Shown: piece by piece, positions 1 to 9,287 of the stretch
Numbering within the stretch: the first letter of the stretch is position 1
Layout of the letters: every line of letters begins with the position of its first letter
Origin: Methanocaldococcus sp. FS406-22
Lineage (GTDB): Archaea > AGJL01 > Methanococci > Methanococcales > Methanocaldococcaceae
Length of the DNA stretch: 64,000 bases
Direction: 5' to 3'
NCBI RefSeq assembly: GCF_000025525.1
Contig: NC_013887.1
Span: 258,729 to 322,728 of the forward strand
Translations under genes and position numbers: made by a program
Notes under the pieces: model-generated
Databases searched by the model: none
Told to the model about the DNA's origin: nothing
What the model saw: only the letters and a program-made list of their open reading frames with translations

Positions 1-1058
1 GGATCTACTATTGCTGGATTACTTCCATTTACTGCCCAAATAGTTACATTGGTTAAGTTAAAGTAGTAACTTTCTGCATTGTTTTTAACTGATGCATTTT
101 CATACCATATTTCATACTTACCGCTTGATACATTTAAGAATGGCCCTTCTTTGGTTGCACTTGGTGCTGCATATCCTGCCGCATAAACTCCTTCAATCTC
201 TGTTCCAGACATTGTTCCATTGAATTCAAAGAAAATAACTGCAAAACCATATTTCATCAATGTTCCAGTTCTGTTTGCGTAAGTGTTATTTCCTGTTATG
301 TCGATTGTAATACTTGCATTTTGAGTACTGTTTAATACAACCCCTGTCCAATTTAACGAATCATTTGCAGTTCCTGCAAAATAAGGCCCATTCCAAAGTT
401 CTGTTGAACCTTGATTAGGAATAGCATCTGTTATATTTAAGAAGTTCCAAGTATCACTTCCATAGTTATTTATGTCGTTACTTAGATACTTTGTCATACT
501 AACGGAAACTGCTGTATCTGCTGATGGTAGTGCTGAGACATTCCTACTTATGTTCATATAGACACTCCAGTTTGCTAACTTTCTTGAGGGGATTTTTGTA
601 TCACTATAGGTTTCATTTATTAGTAATGGAACACCTGTTATAGCAGGATTTATTCCGAATGATACAATAACGTAAGTCCCGTTTGGAAGTATTGGGATGT
701 GTATGTATGTTAAACCACTTGGTAATCCAGTATATGCAGGAGCAGTATTTTCAATAAAAACACCTTTTGGAGTAGTATTTTTTATAACCTTCAATCCTGT
801 AATGTTGTTTACCACTTTAACAGCAACCCAGACATCTTGTAAAGTGTCGTTTACATCCTTTCCTGTGTTGTTAATTATAATATATCCAGTTATATTGTTT
901 ATTTTAGCTGATATTGTTCCTTCACCTGTGGCGTTACCTGTTATATTATACTTTTCATAATATGTTACATACAACGGCCCATTGTTTCCATAACCAAATA
1001 GAGTTCCCAAAAATGCTAAGGTTATTAACAAGGTTATCATAAATATTAACTTTCTCAT
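1..1058 (-). CDS. Large secreted surface protein, N-terminal part (runs off window)
   Basis: The minus-strand frame is open from the ATG at 1058 to the window edge, about 352 codons, behind a strong GAGGTGAGG ribosome binding site. The N-terminus is a typical signal peptide: two positive residues, then a hydrophobic stretch ending near residue 23 (MRKLIFMITLLITLAFLGTL). The mature part is rich in Asn, Thr and Ser with many N-x-T/S sequons, as in archaeal glycosylated surface proteins. It probably matches the large MJ1393/MJ1394-type proteins that neighbour the citramalate synthase gene in M. jannaschii. Its function as an S-layer-associated or adhesin-like protein is inferred from composition only; no catalytic motif is visible. 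Confidence 0.75.
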   Translation of the reverse strand, partial: MRKLIFMITLLITLAFLGTLFGYGNNGPLYVTYYEKYNITGNATGEGTISAKINNITGYIIINNTGKDVNDTLQDVWVAVKVVNNITGLKVIKNTTPKGVFIENTAPAYTGLPSGLTYIHIPILPNGTYVIVSFGINPAITGVPLLINETYSDTKIPSRKLANWSVYMNISRNVSALPSADTAVSVSMTKYLSNDINNYGSDTWNFLNITDAIPNQGSTELWNGPYFAGTANDSLNWTGVVLNSTQNASITIDITGNNTYANRTGTLMKYGFAVIFFEFNGTMSGTEIEGVYAAGYAAPSATKEGPFLNVSSGKYEIWYENASVKNNAESYYFNLTNVTIWAVNGSNPAIVD

Positions 1059-1309
1059 AACCTCACCTCATACACCCCGTGTGAAATAGAGGAACATTTC
1101 TAAGTAGGTAAATAATGTAGTCCCTTCTGTCTGTATAAATAATTTATGGAACATTTTTTGGACATTTTTAATTTTTCAAAAATTTAGAAAAAGAACAAAA
1201 ACTCCAAGATTTCCCAATATGGAGATAATAACAACCAATATATAAACGTTCCGATATTAGAATTACAAATACCCTGAATTAAAATATTTTAATTGGTTAT
1301 GGTAATAAG

Positions 1310-2785
1310 CTAATCTAATAGCATATTGATTCCTTCCATTACTGCATCTACGGAGGCTCTTATTATATCAGCGTCTGATTTTCTAACTTCAACAATTTCA
1401 GTTCCTTTTCTTAATTTAACCACAACCTCTATTAATGCATCAGTTCCACTCCCAATTGCTTCAACCCTGTACTCTACCAGCCTGATATCTGCAACCCCAC
1501 TTATTGCTTTTCTCACCGCATTTATTGCTGCATCTACAGGTCCTACTCCATAAGCGGTTTCTATAAGGGTAATATCCTCTCCTTTATAATGAAGTTTAAC
1601 AGATGCGATTGGAGTTATTTTATTTCCTGAAACTACGGTTAATTCATCTAACTTAATCTTTTCTTCAACTACTCTTCCAGTAACTTCTCTGACTATAGCC
1701 AATAAATCAGCATCTGAAATGTATTTACCTAAATCTCCAAATTCTTTGACTCTTTCATATATTATATTCAATTGGTCTTCGCTGACCTCTATACCCATTA
1801 AATCAAGTTTGTATTTTAAAGCTTTCCTACCAGAATGTTTTCCTAATATTATTCTTCTTCTATTTCCAACCATTTCTGGTTTAATTGGTTCATAGGTTTC
1901 AGTATTTTTTATTAAACCATCGACATGTATCCCTGCTTCATGAGCAAAGGCATTATCTCCAACAATTGCCTTATTTGGGGGAACAGGAATTTTCATTAAT
2001 CTTGAAACAATCCTTGAAACCTCATATAATTTTTCCATCTTTATCTTAGTGTCATAGCCATAGAGTATTTTTAAGGCAGTAGCAACCTCTTCTAATGAAG
2101 CATTTCCTGCCCTTTCACCAATACCATTAACTGTTACATGACACTGAACAGCTCCACCTAAAACAGCTGAGCATGTATTTGCTGTAGCCATTCCAAAGTC
2201 GTTGTGACAGTGAACTGATACTGGCAAATTAACATTTTCAGTTATTTTTTTAAATAATTCCTGGCTTTTTTGTGGGGTTAAAACTCCTACAGTGTCACAG
2301 ACACAAACTCTATCTGCTCCAACCTTTTCTCCCTCATTAAACAATTTTATTAAGAAATTTACATCACTTCTTGTTGCATCCTCCGCTGACAATTCCACAA
2401 TCAATCCATGTTCTTTAGCATATTCGACTGCCTTTAAAGCGGTTTCTAAAACCTCGTCTGCTGTTTTTCTTAATTTATATTTCATATGTATTGGAGATGT
2501 TGGCACTACTAAATGAACACTATCTACATCACACTCTAAAGCTGCATCTATATCTATTGGTAAAGCCCTAACGAATGAGCAAATTTCAGCATTTAACCCC
2601 TCTTTTGTTATTAATTTTATTCCTTCCCTCTCTCCTTTTGAGGTTATAGCTGAACCTGCTTCTATAACATCAACTCCTAACTCATCCAACTTTCTTGCTA
2701 TCTCTAACTTATCATTTGGTGTCAAAGAAACTCCAGGTGTTTGTTCTCCATCTCTTAATGTTGTATCAAATATTCTCACCATCAT
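1310..2785 (-). CDS. cimA: (R)-citramalate synthase CimA
   Basis: Condenses pyruvate with acetyl-CoA to (R)-citramalate, the first step of the threonine-independent route to 2-oxobutyrate and isoleucine. The 491-residue protein is nearly identical to what I remember of M. jannaschii MJ1392. It starts with the HMGL-like TIM-barrel motif DTTLRDGEQ (residues 7-15), carries the metal-binding HCHNDFGMA segment near residue 200, and ends with a LeuA-type regulatory domain from about residue 375, where isoleucine feedback would act. The start ATG at 2785 follows GAGGG. It stands alone behind an AT-rich leader. Isopropylmalate and homocitrate synthases share the fold, but the overall match favours CimA. 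Confidence 0.95.
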   Translation of the reverse strand: MMVRIFDTTLRDGEQTPGVSLTPNDKLEIARKLDELGVDVIEAGSAITSKGEREGIKLITKEGLNAEICSFVRALPIDIDAALECDVDSVHLVVPTSPIHMKYKLRKTADEVLETALKAVEYAKEHGLIVELSAEDATRSDVNFLIKLFNEGEKVGADRVCVCDTVGVLTPQKSQELFKKITENVNLPVSVHCHNDFGMATANTCSAVLGGAVQCHVTVNGIGERAGNASLEEVATALKILYGYDTKIKMEKLYEVSRIVSRLMKIPVPPNKAIVGDNAFAHEAGIHVDGLIKNTETYEPIKPEMVGNRRRIILGKHSGRKALKYKLDLMGIEVSEDQLNIIYERVKEFGDLGKYISDADLLAIVREVTGRVVEEKIKLDELTVVSGNKITPIASVKLHYKGEDITLIETAYGVGPVDAAINAVRKAISGVADIRLVEYRVEAIGSGTDALIEVVVKLRKGTEIVEVRKSDADIIRASVDAVMEGINMLLD

Positions 2786-2929
2786 AACAATCCCTCATAA
2801 AAATAATTTGGTAGATAGGTTAGTTGATTTAATGAATTTAATACTAAATAAAAACTGTTTCAAATATTAGCTACAATATATTTAAAATTTTAGGTGAAAT
2901 ATCTAAAAACTAAAATTCTGAAAAATAGA

Positions 2930-4465
2930 TTAGTTTTTAACAACCTTTCCAGTAATCGACCTCCTTCCATAATCAACAATTTCAACATCTACAAATTCTC
3001 CAATTTTTAAATTTTTATCAACAATTCCTACTAAAATTGGATAGCTCCCAAACTGCCTTCCAAAATATAAGTTATCCCTCTCCTTAACCTCAATAAATAC
3101 ATCTTTTAGTATAGTTCCTTTTGGCACAACCCTCTTAAGCATTTTGTTATCTATCTCTTCCCTAACCTTCTCTTTAAACCATAAAAATAGCTTCTTTCTC
3201 TTTTCTGCCTTTTTTATATCCTTTAGAGTTATATCAGTCCCAAAGAATGGAACTACCTGCCTTATGTTAATCCTTCTAATCATAAAACCTCTATCATAAA
3301 TCTCCTTTAAATACTCAAAATTTATAGCAAATGTTTCTTTTCTCTCCCCTTTCAATCCAAACAATAGATTTATACCGGGCAATAAATATGGCAATCCTGT
3401 TTCTCCTCTTTGTCCTCCAATTTCATTTAAAATTTCCACAGCTTTTAAGACATCTTCTGGTGTTGTTAATAAGTTATTAGCTTTAATTACTTTTTCATCA
3501 AAACTTTCAACACCAAAAGCTGCAACATTCCCACTTGTGCAATATTTAACCAATATTTTAGCAACCTCTCTGCTTTCATTCTCATGCCTTGCTATCACTG
3601 CAGGATTGGCATTGTCTATATGTAAAACCTTTGGATTTGAAACATTCCTAATACCTTTAAATAGCTTTTCAATTGCCTCAACATTTGGTTTTGGAACCTC
3701 TTCCTTTTCTGAATCAATTGATTTATATGATAACATGCATGGTTGTCTTCCAATTCTAAAGTATTTTATTCCCTCATCATACAATGCCTTAATTTCATCA
3801 ACTATATCTCTCTCATCCCTAAATGTTGGCAGTCCAAACCTCCTTGGCTCTGTGCAGAAAGAACAACCCCCACTTAAAGCCCTTGAGCATCCCCTATAAG
3901 TTTCAATCTCAGCTATTATGTATGGATAGTTTGGATGCTTTTTCACAACCTTAGCCCCTCTAATAGCATACTCTCTCAACTCTTCATAAGTTCTATATCT
4001 GTTAAAATCAACCTTCTCTAAGCTCCTCTCTCTTAACAAATCATTTAAAACTGCCTCTAAATCACCTTCAGCAACAACATCAAAAAAAGCTTTATATTTG
4101 CTCTCATCCTCTATTCTTCCTCCAATCATTGAAGAACCGTATTTTGTAGCTGAAGGCCCTCCTAAAATTTTTAAACCATCGTAGTTATATAGTATAGAGA
4201 CAAACTCCTTTAATGTAGCCGGATTTGCATTTAAATACTTCCCTGGTGTGTGAAATCCGCAGATACAGATTATAGCATCGTATTTATCTAAGTTAAAGCT
4301 CCCTCTAACCTCTCTAAATTTGTCGATAGTTATATAATCCACTTTAACGTTATATTTATCTAAGACTCCATAGGCATATCTTGGATAAATGCCTATATAT
4401 GGAGGAACTCCTAAACCAGCTGGCTCATCAGTGTAGCCGTCTAATATCAAAGCCCTTTCTATCAT
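2930..4465 (-). CDS. Radical SAM protein with C-terminal TRAM domain (MJ1487-like)
   Basis: A 511-residue radical SAM protein. The N-terminal 150 residues look like a Rossmann/B12-binding-like domain (ILGGPSATKYG near residue 100). The iron-sulfur motif is unusual in spacing: Cys193-x7-Cys201-x2-Cys204, not CxxxCxxC. Residues of about 445-511 resemble a TRAM RNA-binding domain, as in methylthiotransferases and tRNA-modifying enzymes. It resembles the M. jannaschii MJ1487 family, whose substrate I do not know. The TRAM domain suggests an RNA substrate, but that is inference. The ribosome binding site (AGGGG) lies opposite the terminal stem of the sRNA gene on the other strand. Confidence 0.8.
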   Translation of the reverse strand: MIERALILDGYTDEPAGLGVPPYIGIYPRYAYGVLDKYNVKVDYITIDKFREVRGSFNLDKYDAIICICGFHTPGKYLNANPATLKEFVSILYNYDGLKILGGPSATKYGSSMIGGRIEDESKYKAFFDVVAEGDLEAVLNDLLRERSLEKVDFNRYRTYEELREYAIRGAKVVKKHPNYPYIIAEIETYRGCSRALSGGCSFCTEPRRFGLPTFRDERDIVDEIKALYDEGIKYFRIGRQPCMLSYKSIDSEKEEVPKPNVEAIEKLFKGIRNVSNPKVLHIDNANPAVIARHENESREVAKILVKYCTSGNVAAFGVESFDEKVIKANNLLTTPEDVLKAVEILNEIGGQRGETGLPYLLPGINLLFGLKGERKETFAINFEYLKEIYDRGFMIRRINIRQVVPFFGTDITLKDIKKAEKRKKLFLWFKEKVREEIDNKMLKRVVPKGTILKDVFIEVKERDNLYFGRQFGSYPILVGIVDKNLKIGEFVDVEIVDYGRRSITGKVVKN

Positions 4466-4469
4466 AACA

Positions 4470-4536
4470 AACCCCTGATGATGAAGATTGGCTTTGCTGA
4501 CAAGTTATGATGAACCGTATGAGCACTGAAGGGGTT
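4470..4536 (+). ncRNA. Box C/D guide sRNA
   Basis: All elements of an archaeal C/D sRNA are present in order: terminal stem AACCCC (4470-4475), box C ATGATGA (4478-4484), a 12-nt guide, box D' CTGA (4497-4500), a 6-nt spacer, box C' ATGATGA (4507-4513), a 12-nt guide, box D CTGA (4526-4529) and the closing GGGGTT (4531-4536). By the D+5 rule the D guide would direct 2'-O-methylation of the C in TGCTC|ATACGGT, and the D' guide the G in CAAAG|CCAATCT. I could not assign the rRNA or tRNA targets by eye. It fills the gap between two minus-strand genes. Confidence 0.9.
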
Positions 4537-5140
4537 ATTTTTCTTCAAACAAACTAAATATGTGTTTAGTCCAATTTATCCATAAATCAGTAGCTCTTTT
4601 ACTTTTTTCATAGGTTTGCATAACTATGTAGTAGTTACCTACCTTTCTGTAATAACAGTAGCTAATTGATAAATTGGTATTTTGTGGAATGAATTCATAA
4701 TATGTGTAGTTACCAAAAATATCTCTCTGAGGATATTTTTTAACTTCATTAAACGCATATGCATATGAAAAGTCAATTGGCTTTTTGCTAACTGCAAATG
4801 TTATGTTTTTATATTTTTTAATAACCTTTCCATCAAAATCCATCTCCTCATTATATGGGAGATTCAAAAACATCTTGTCTATATCAACTGACTTTGAAAA
4901 ATCATATCTTTTTGTAGTTTTTATGGTATTGTTTGTTGTATTTTCATCATTTGTGATATTTAATTTATGAGATTTCTCTTCTAAATTTCCTACTGATTCA
5001 TTGTTATAAGTTTTCATATTTTCTTTTTCAACGTCTGTAGAAATGTTTGATTTATACGCTTCCCTTTTTTCATTATTAAAACATCCACAAATTGATATAG
5101 CCAAAATTAAAGATAAAAAAATTACAGCCAATTTTTTCAT
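4535..5140 (-). CDS. Predicted lipoprotein
   Basis: A 201-residue protein that I do not recognise as a named family. It begins with KK and a hydrophobic stretch ending in a lipobox-like ISICGC, with Cys20 the likely lipidated residue. Next comes a low-complexity Asn, Lys, Glu and Thr linker to about residue 75, then a compact C-terminal domain rich in Tyr and aromatic residues. This is the layout of a membrane-anchored extracytoplasmic domain. The start follows AAGGGG. It lies 2 bp downstream of a small membrane protein, so the two are probably co-transcribed. No enzymatic motif is visible. Confidence 0.6.
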   Translation of the reverse strand: MKKLAVIFLSLILAISICGCFNNEKREAYKSNISTDVEKENMKTYNNESVGNLEEKSHKLNITNDENTTNNTIKTTKRYDFSKSVDIDKMFLNLPYNEEMDFDGKVIKKYKNITFAVSKKPIDFSYAYAFNEVKKYPQRDIFGNYTYYEFIPQNTNLSISYCYYRKVGNYYIVMQTYEKSKRATDLWINWTKHIFSLFEEK

Positions 5141-5142
5141 AG

Positions 5143-5568
5143 CTAACCCCTTTTTCTCTCTTTATGTCCAATCTTCTTCCTTAGAATTTTTAAAAGTTCA
5201 GTATCTTTTTTAACCACATATTCTATTTGTGGTCTATATTTAAAAAGTCCCGGTGTCTCCCAATTAAATGTCTCTTCTCTTTTTCCTTTAAGATTTATCT
5301 GTATTGAATTTAAAGATACAAAAAACTCTATAACATCATTCCAACTATAGAATTCGTCGTCTATCTTTATCCCATCCTCTAAAATAACTAATTTCTTTGG
5401 TTTTAAGAAGAGATAGGCAAAGATTAAGATAATTAAAACATCCACAACTAGAATAACTGGCAATGGTAATTTAAAACTTTGAAGAAGGGTTGAGATATAT
5501 AAAACAAAAAGAATGCTCGTAGAGAACATAAATGCTCCTACAACCTTGTAGGCGTTATAAACCTTCAC
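5143..5568 (-). CDS. Small membrane protein with two N-terminal helices
   Basis: About 141 residues if translation begins at the GTG at 5568, which sits 5-8 nt behind GGTG; an upstream in-frame TTG at 5580 is possible. Two hydrophobic segments fill roughly the first 60 residues. They are followed by a cytoplasmic domain of alternating strands ([17 protein letters not shown] and after) resembling bacterial PH-like domains of DUF-type membrane proteins. It lies between korA and the lipoprotein gene, all on the minus strand with short gaps. Function unknown; a role with the lipoprotein is a guess from the 2-bp spacing. Confidence 0.5.
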   Translation of the reverse strand: MKVYNAYKVVGAFMFSTSILFVLYISTLLQSFKLPLPVILVVDVLIILIFAYLFLKPKKLVILEDGIKIDDEFYSWNDVIEFFVSLNSIQINLKGKREETFNWETPGLFKYRPQIEYVVKKDTELLKILRKKIGHKERKRG

Positions 5569-5588
5569 AAATAACACCAAATAAAGAT

Positions 5589-6689
5589 TTATTCCAAAAC
5601 AGCCCTCTCTAACTCCTCTGGTCTATGCAATTCTCCTCCAATCTTATCAACTAAGATTATCTCATCAGCTTTTTTGCAAACCCTCTCAACCTCATAATAA
5701 ATCTGTCCTAAGTTCATCTCTGGAACTATGACTTTCTTTGCCTTTAATTTTTTTAACAATTCATCTGGGAATGGATAAACTGTTATCAACCTTATGTATC
5801 CAACATCTAAGCCTTTTTCCATCAAATTTCTAACTGCATGCTTCACAGTCCTTGAAGGAGAACCATAGCAGATAAACATTATCTCAGCATCTATATTTTC
5901 TCCTTCCCATTTAATTATCTCGTCTTTATTCTTTCTAATTTTATTTACTATTCTTCTAACCAACTTATCATGTGTCTCTGGAGAGACATCTGGGTAACCT
6001 CTCTCATCATGAGTTAATCCAGTTATATGCACATTATAACCCTCACCAAACACTGGCATCTCTGGAATTAGCTTATCAAAAGGATATGGCTTTTTGCATG
6101 GTTTTTCATCTGGTTTTTTTCTATCAATTATCTCAATGTTGTCATGCAAAACAACCTTCTCCCTCATGTGTCCAACTATCTCATCAGCCATTACAAACAC
6201 TGGAATTCTATATTTTTCAGCATAGTTGAATGCCATTATTGTGAAGTCATACATCTCTTGAACAGAGCTTGGAGATAAGGCTATAACCTCATAATCCCCA
6301 TGGCTTCCCCATCTACACTGCATCATGTCTCCTTGGGAAGCCATGGTTGGTTGCCCTGTTGAAGGCCCCCCTCTTTGAATATCTACAATAACGCATGGTG
6401 TCTCTGTCATATAAGCAAAGCCGATATTCTCTTGCATTAAACTAAAACCCGGCCCTGAAGTAGCCGTCATTGCCTTTAAACCTCCCCAGCTTGCTCCAAT
6501 AACTGCTGCTATACTCCCAATCTCATCTTCCATCTGTATATAGTAACCTCCAACCTTTGGCAGCTCTCTTGACATTGCCTCAGCTATCTCTGTAGAAGGA
6601 GTTATAGGATAGCCAGCAAAAAATCTACAACCAGCCTTTATAGCCCCTTTAGCACATGCCTGATTTCCTTGCATAAATTCTACTTTCAT
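5589..6689 (-). CDS. korA: 2-oxoglutarate:ferredoxin oxidoreductase subunit KorA
   Basis: Alpha subunit of the enzyme that makes 2-oxoglutarate by reductive carboxylation of succinyl-CoA with reduced ferredoxin, the end of the incomplete reductive TCA branch in methanogens. The 366-residue protein shows the family N-terminus (GNQACAKGAIKAGCRFFAGY, residues 8-27), the PSTGQPT loop, and the C-terminal transketolase-like domain. It corresponds to MJ0276. The beta and gamma genes lie about 31 kb away (37.3-38.7 kb); the ferredoxin-like delta subunit is not in the window. Pyruvate and 2-oxoisovalerate oxidoreductases are relatives, but the match is to Kor. Start ATG follows GGGAGGG. Confidence 0.9.
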   Translation of the reverse strand: MKVEFMQGNQACAKGAIKAGCRFFAGYPITPSTEIAEAMSRELPKVGGYYIQMEDEIGSIAAVIGASWGGLKAMTATSGPGFSLMQENIGFAYMTETPCVIVDIQRGGPSTGQPTMASQGDMMQCRWGSHGDYEVIALSPSSVQEMYDFTIMAFNYAEKYRIPVFVMADEIVGHMREKVVLHDNIEIIDRKKPDEKPCKKPYPFDKLIPEMPVFGEGYNVHITGLTHDERGYPDVSPETHDKLVRRIVNKIRKNKDEIIKWEGENIDAEIMFICYGSPSRTVKHAVRNLMEKGLDVGYIRLITVYPFPDELLKKLKAKKVIVPEMNLGQIYYEVERVCKKADEIILVDKIGGELHRPEELERAVLE

Positions 6690-6766
6690 GAACTTTCCCT
6701 CCCAGGATTTTAGCTTTAGAAGAGCAAATCTTGATAAAGTTATTAAAGAGATTGAAAAAAGATAAT

Positions 6767-8542
6767 TTAAAACTCTTTAACAGTAGCCATTTCTCTAACC
6801 TTCTTAATCTCATCAAACTCTGCCTTTTTAATCTTTGGCTCTACTCTAATTGGTTGAATTATATTTGTTAATCTTCCTCCAGGAGGAACCATTGGCAATG
6901 CCTCAGCTGGGTCTATAACAATATCTAAGAGATATGGCTCATTGCTCAATATTGCCTCTTTTAATTTTTCTTTAATCTCATCTGGGCTTGTTATTCTATC
7001 AGCTTTGACTCCATAACTTTTAGCTAATTTAACAAAGTCTGGACTCTCTCCTAAATGCACTTCACTCTGCCTCTGCCCATAATAGAGGTTTTGCCATTGA
7101 TAAACCATTCCTAAGGTTCTGTTATCAAAGATACAAATAACCACTGGTATATCATACTCCCTAATTGTTGCCAACTCTTGGGAGTTCATCAAAAATCCTC
7201 CATCTCCTGTAATTGATATAACATTAGCATAGGGTTTAGCTACCTTAGCCCCAATTGCCGCTGGGAATCCAAAACCCATAGTTCCCAAACCACCAGAAGC
7301 TAAAAAGCTTCTTGGCATCTTTGTTTTAAAGAAGTGTGCCATCCACATCTGGTTTTGCCCAACATCTGTTGTTATAATTGTGTTTTTTAACATTGGATCA
7401 ATCTCATTCAAAACTTCCATCAAATCCTTAACAAACCTCTGTGGCTTTATTGGCTTATCATCAAAGTCCATCATTGGGATAGATAGCTTTTTTAGTTCAT
7501 AAATCCTCTCAATCCATGCATCTTTATTTTTAATTTCCAATGCTATTAATGCAGCTAACAAATCTCTCAAAACATTCTTTGCATCTCCAACTATTGGAAT
7601 ATCCGCCCTAACATTTTTACCTATCTCAGCTGGATCTATATCTATATGTATAATCTTAGCCTCTGGGGCAAAGTATCTAATATCTCCAGTAACCCTATCC
7701 GAAAATCTACAACCAATAGCTATTAAAACATCACACTCTGTAACTGCGTAGTTAGCTGCTTTAGTTCCATGCATTCCAACCATTCCTAATGAGAGAGGAT
7801 GGTCTTCTGGGAAACAGCCTTTACCCATTAAGGTTGTACAAACTGGGATTTTAACAAACTCAGCTAACCTCAACAGCTCTTCTGAAGCTCCACTAATTAT
7901 GACTCCTCCACCAGCTAGGATAACTGGTTTTTCAGCTTCAGCTATTAATTTAGCTGCCTTTTTTATTTGCAAAGGGTGTCCTACTGTTTTTGGTTTGTAA
8001 CCTGGCAAATCAACCTTTGCTGGGATTGGATGTTTCTCAATATCAATTTCTCCATCTTGCACATCCTTTGGAATATCTATATGAACCGGTCCAGGTCTCC
8101 CAGTTGTAGCAATTTCAAAAGCTGCTCTAAATGTTTCTGGAATCTCTTCTGGCTTCTTTAGTTGGAAGTTGTGTTTTGTTATTGGCATAAATAAGCCAAG
8201 AGCATCAATCTCCTGAAATGCATCGTTTCCAATTAACTTGGTAGGAACCTGCCCTGTTAAGGCAATAACTGGAGATGAATCTGCATAGGCAGTTGCTATT
8301 CCAGTAACTAAGTTTGTTGCTCCCGGTCCAGATGTAGAGACGCAAACTCCTGCCTCTCCACTTGCTCTCGCAAATCCATCTGCTGCATGTGCTGCTGCCT
8401 GTTCATGCCTTGTCAATATGTGGATTAAATCGCTATCATACAATGCATCATAAAATGGGAGCATTGCCCCTCCTGGATAACCAAATATGATCTTAACTCC
8501 CTCAGCTTCTAATGCTTTTATAATTGCTTCAGCACCCTTCAT
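6767..8542 (-). CDS. ilvB: Acetolactate synthase large subunit IlvB
   Basis: Thiamine-diphosphate enzyme that condenses two pyruvates, or pyruvate with 2-oxobutyrate, in valine, leucine and isoleucine synthesis. The protein is full-length at 591 residues. The catalytic glutamate lies in LTRHEQAAAHAADG (Glu47), the FAD-associated middle domain follows, and the ThDP motif GDGGFLMNSQEL begins near residue 445 and runs into the FDN metal site. It corresponds to MJ0277. The small regulatory subunit is not adjacent. A TATA box lies at 8590-8599 and the start follows GGTGATGAG. Together with CimA it covers two early steps of branched-chain amino acid synthesis. Confidence 0.95.
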   Translation of the reverse strand: MKGAEAIIKALEAEGVKIIFGYPGGAMLPFYDALYDSDLIHILTRHEQAAAHAADGFARASGEAGVCVSTSGPGATNLVTGIATAYADSSPVIALTGQVPTKLIGNDAFQEIDALGLFMPITKHNFQLKKPEEIPETFRAAFEIATTGRPGPVHIDIPKDVQDGEIDIEKHPIPAKVDLPGYKPKTVGHPLQIKKAAKLIAEAEKPVILAGGGVIISGASEELLRLAEFVKIPVCTTLMGKGCFPEDHPLSLGMVGMHGTKAANYAVTECDVLIAIGCRFSDRVTGDIRYFAPEAKIIHIDIDPAEIGKNVRADIPIVGDAKNVLRDLLAALIALEIKNKDAWIERIYELKKLSIPMMDFDDKPIKPQRFVKDLMEVLNEIDPMLKNTIITTDVGQNQMWMAHFFKTKMPRSFLASGGLGTMGFGFPAAIGAKVAKPYANVISITGDGGFLMNSQELATIREYDIPVVICIFDNRTLGMVYQWQNLYYGQRQSEVHLGESPDFVKLAKSYGVKADRITSPDEIKEKLKEAILSNEPYLLDIVIDPAEALPMVPPGGRLTNIIQPIRVEPKIKKAEFDEIKKVREMATVKEF

Positions 8543-8589
8543 CTCATCACCAAAAAATGTTAAAGGTAAAGTAATGATAAAATTGAAAT

Positions 8590-8599
8590 CATATATAAA
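8590..8599 (-). promoter_or_regulatory. TATA box of ilvB
   Basis: TTTATATATG on the minus strand, about 48 bp upstream of the ilvB start. Transcription would begin near 8565-8567, leaving a leader of about 25 nt that holds the GGTGATGAG ribosome binding site. Confidence 0.65.
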
Positions 8600-8719
8600 T
8601 TTTTATGACTGAGGATTGATATTTAAAAAACTTTTAAAAAATTTTGATATAAAAAAGTATTTGCTATTAATTAATCCTCAAAACTAATAAACTAAAAATA
8701 AAAATAGGACAGAAAATTA

Positions 8720-9193
8720 TTATTCTGACTCAGCTGGTTGGACATCGCATATCTTTATTGTAAATGTTAGTTCTTTTCCAGCAAGTTCGTGGTTAAAGTC
8801 TAAAGTTACTGTATCGTCTGTAACCTTTATTATCTTTGCAGGGATTCCGCTGGCTAAGATTAGCATCCCTTCCTGTGGCTCAAAGTCAGCATCAGCAAAC
8901 ATTTCTTTAGGAATTTCCTGGATTAATCTTTCATCTCTAAGTCCATAACCTTTTTCAGGTGGAATTGTTACAGTTTTTTCTTCACCAACTTCCATGCCTA
9001 TAACTGCCTCTTCAAAACCTTCAATTAATTCGCCATTACCTACAATAAAGCCAATAGGTTCATATTCTCTTTCAGGGTAATATATTTTATTTTCTTTAGC
9101 TACTTCTTCTATTGATGTGTCAATAACTTTTCCATCTACGACTAAAATGTAATCTACTTTGACATAGTCACCTTTTTTAATCAAGTCAATCAA
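8720..9193 (-). CDS. FKBP-type peptidyl-prolyl isomerase with chaperone insert
   Basis: A 157-residue SlyD-like FKBP that catalyses cis-trans isomerisation at proline and helps folding. The FKBP half-sites are [17 protein letters not shown] near the N-terminus and [19 protein letters not shown] around residue 50. Between residues of about 75 and 130 there is an inserted IF (insert-in-flap) domain including [14 protein letters not shown], ending in the conserved [12 protein letters not shown]. It corresponds to MJ0278. It has no signal peptide, so it is cytoplasmic. The start is a TTG at 9193; an in-frame TTG at 9184 is better spaced behind GGAG, so residues 1-3 are uncertain. Confidence 0.9.
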   Translation of the reverse strand: MIDLIKKGDYVKVDYILVVDGKVIDTSIEEVAKENKIYYPEREYEPIGFIVGNGELIEGFEEAVIGMEVGEEKTVTIPPEKGYGLRDERLIQEIPKEMFADADFEPQEGMLILASGIPAKIIKVTDDTVTLDFNHELAGKELTFTIKICDVQPAESE

Positions 9194-9287
9194 CTCCTAA
9201 ACCTTTTCAAATACTTTTTGTGAAGGGTATATAAATAGTTTTTTGTTATTATTTGTTTTATGAACAAACTATATTTTGGGGATTTTC

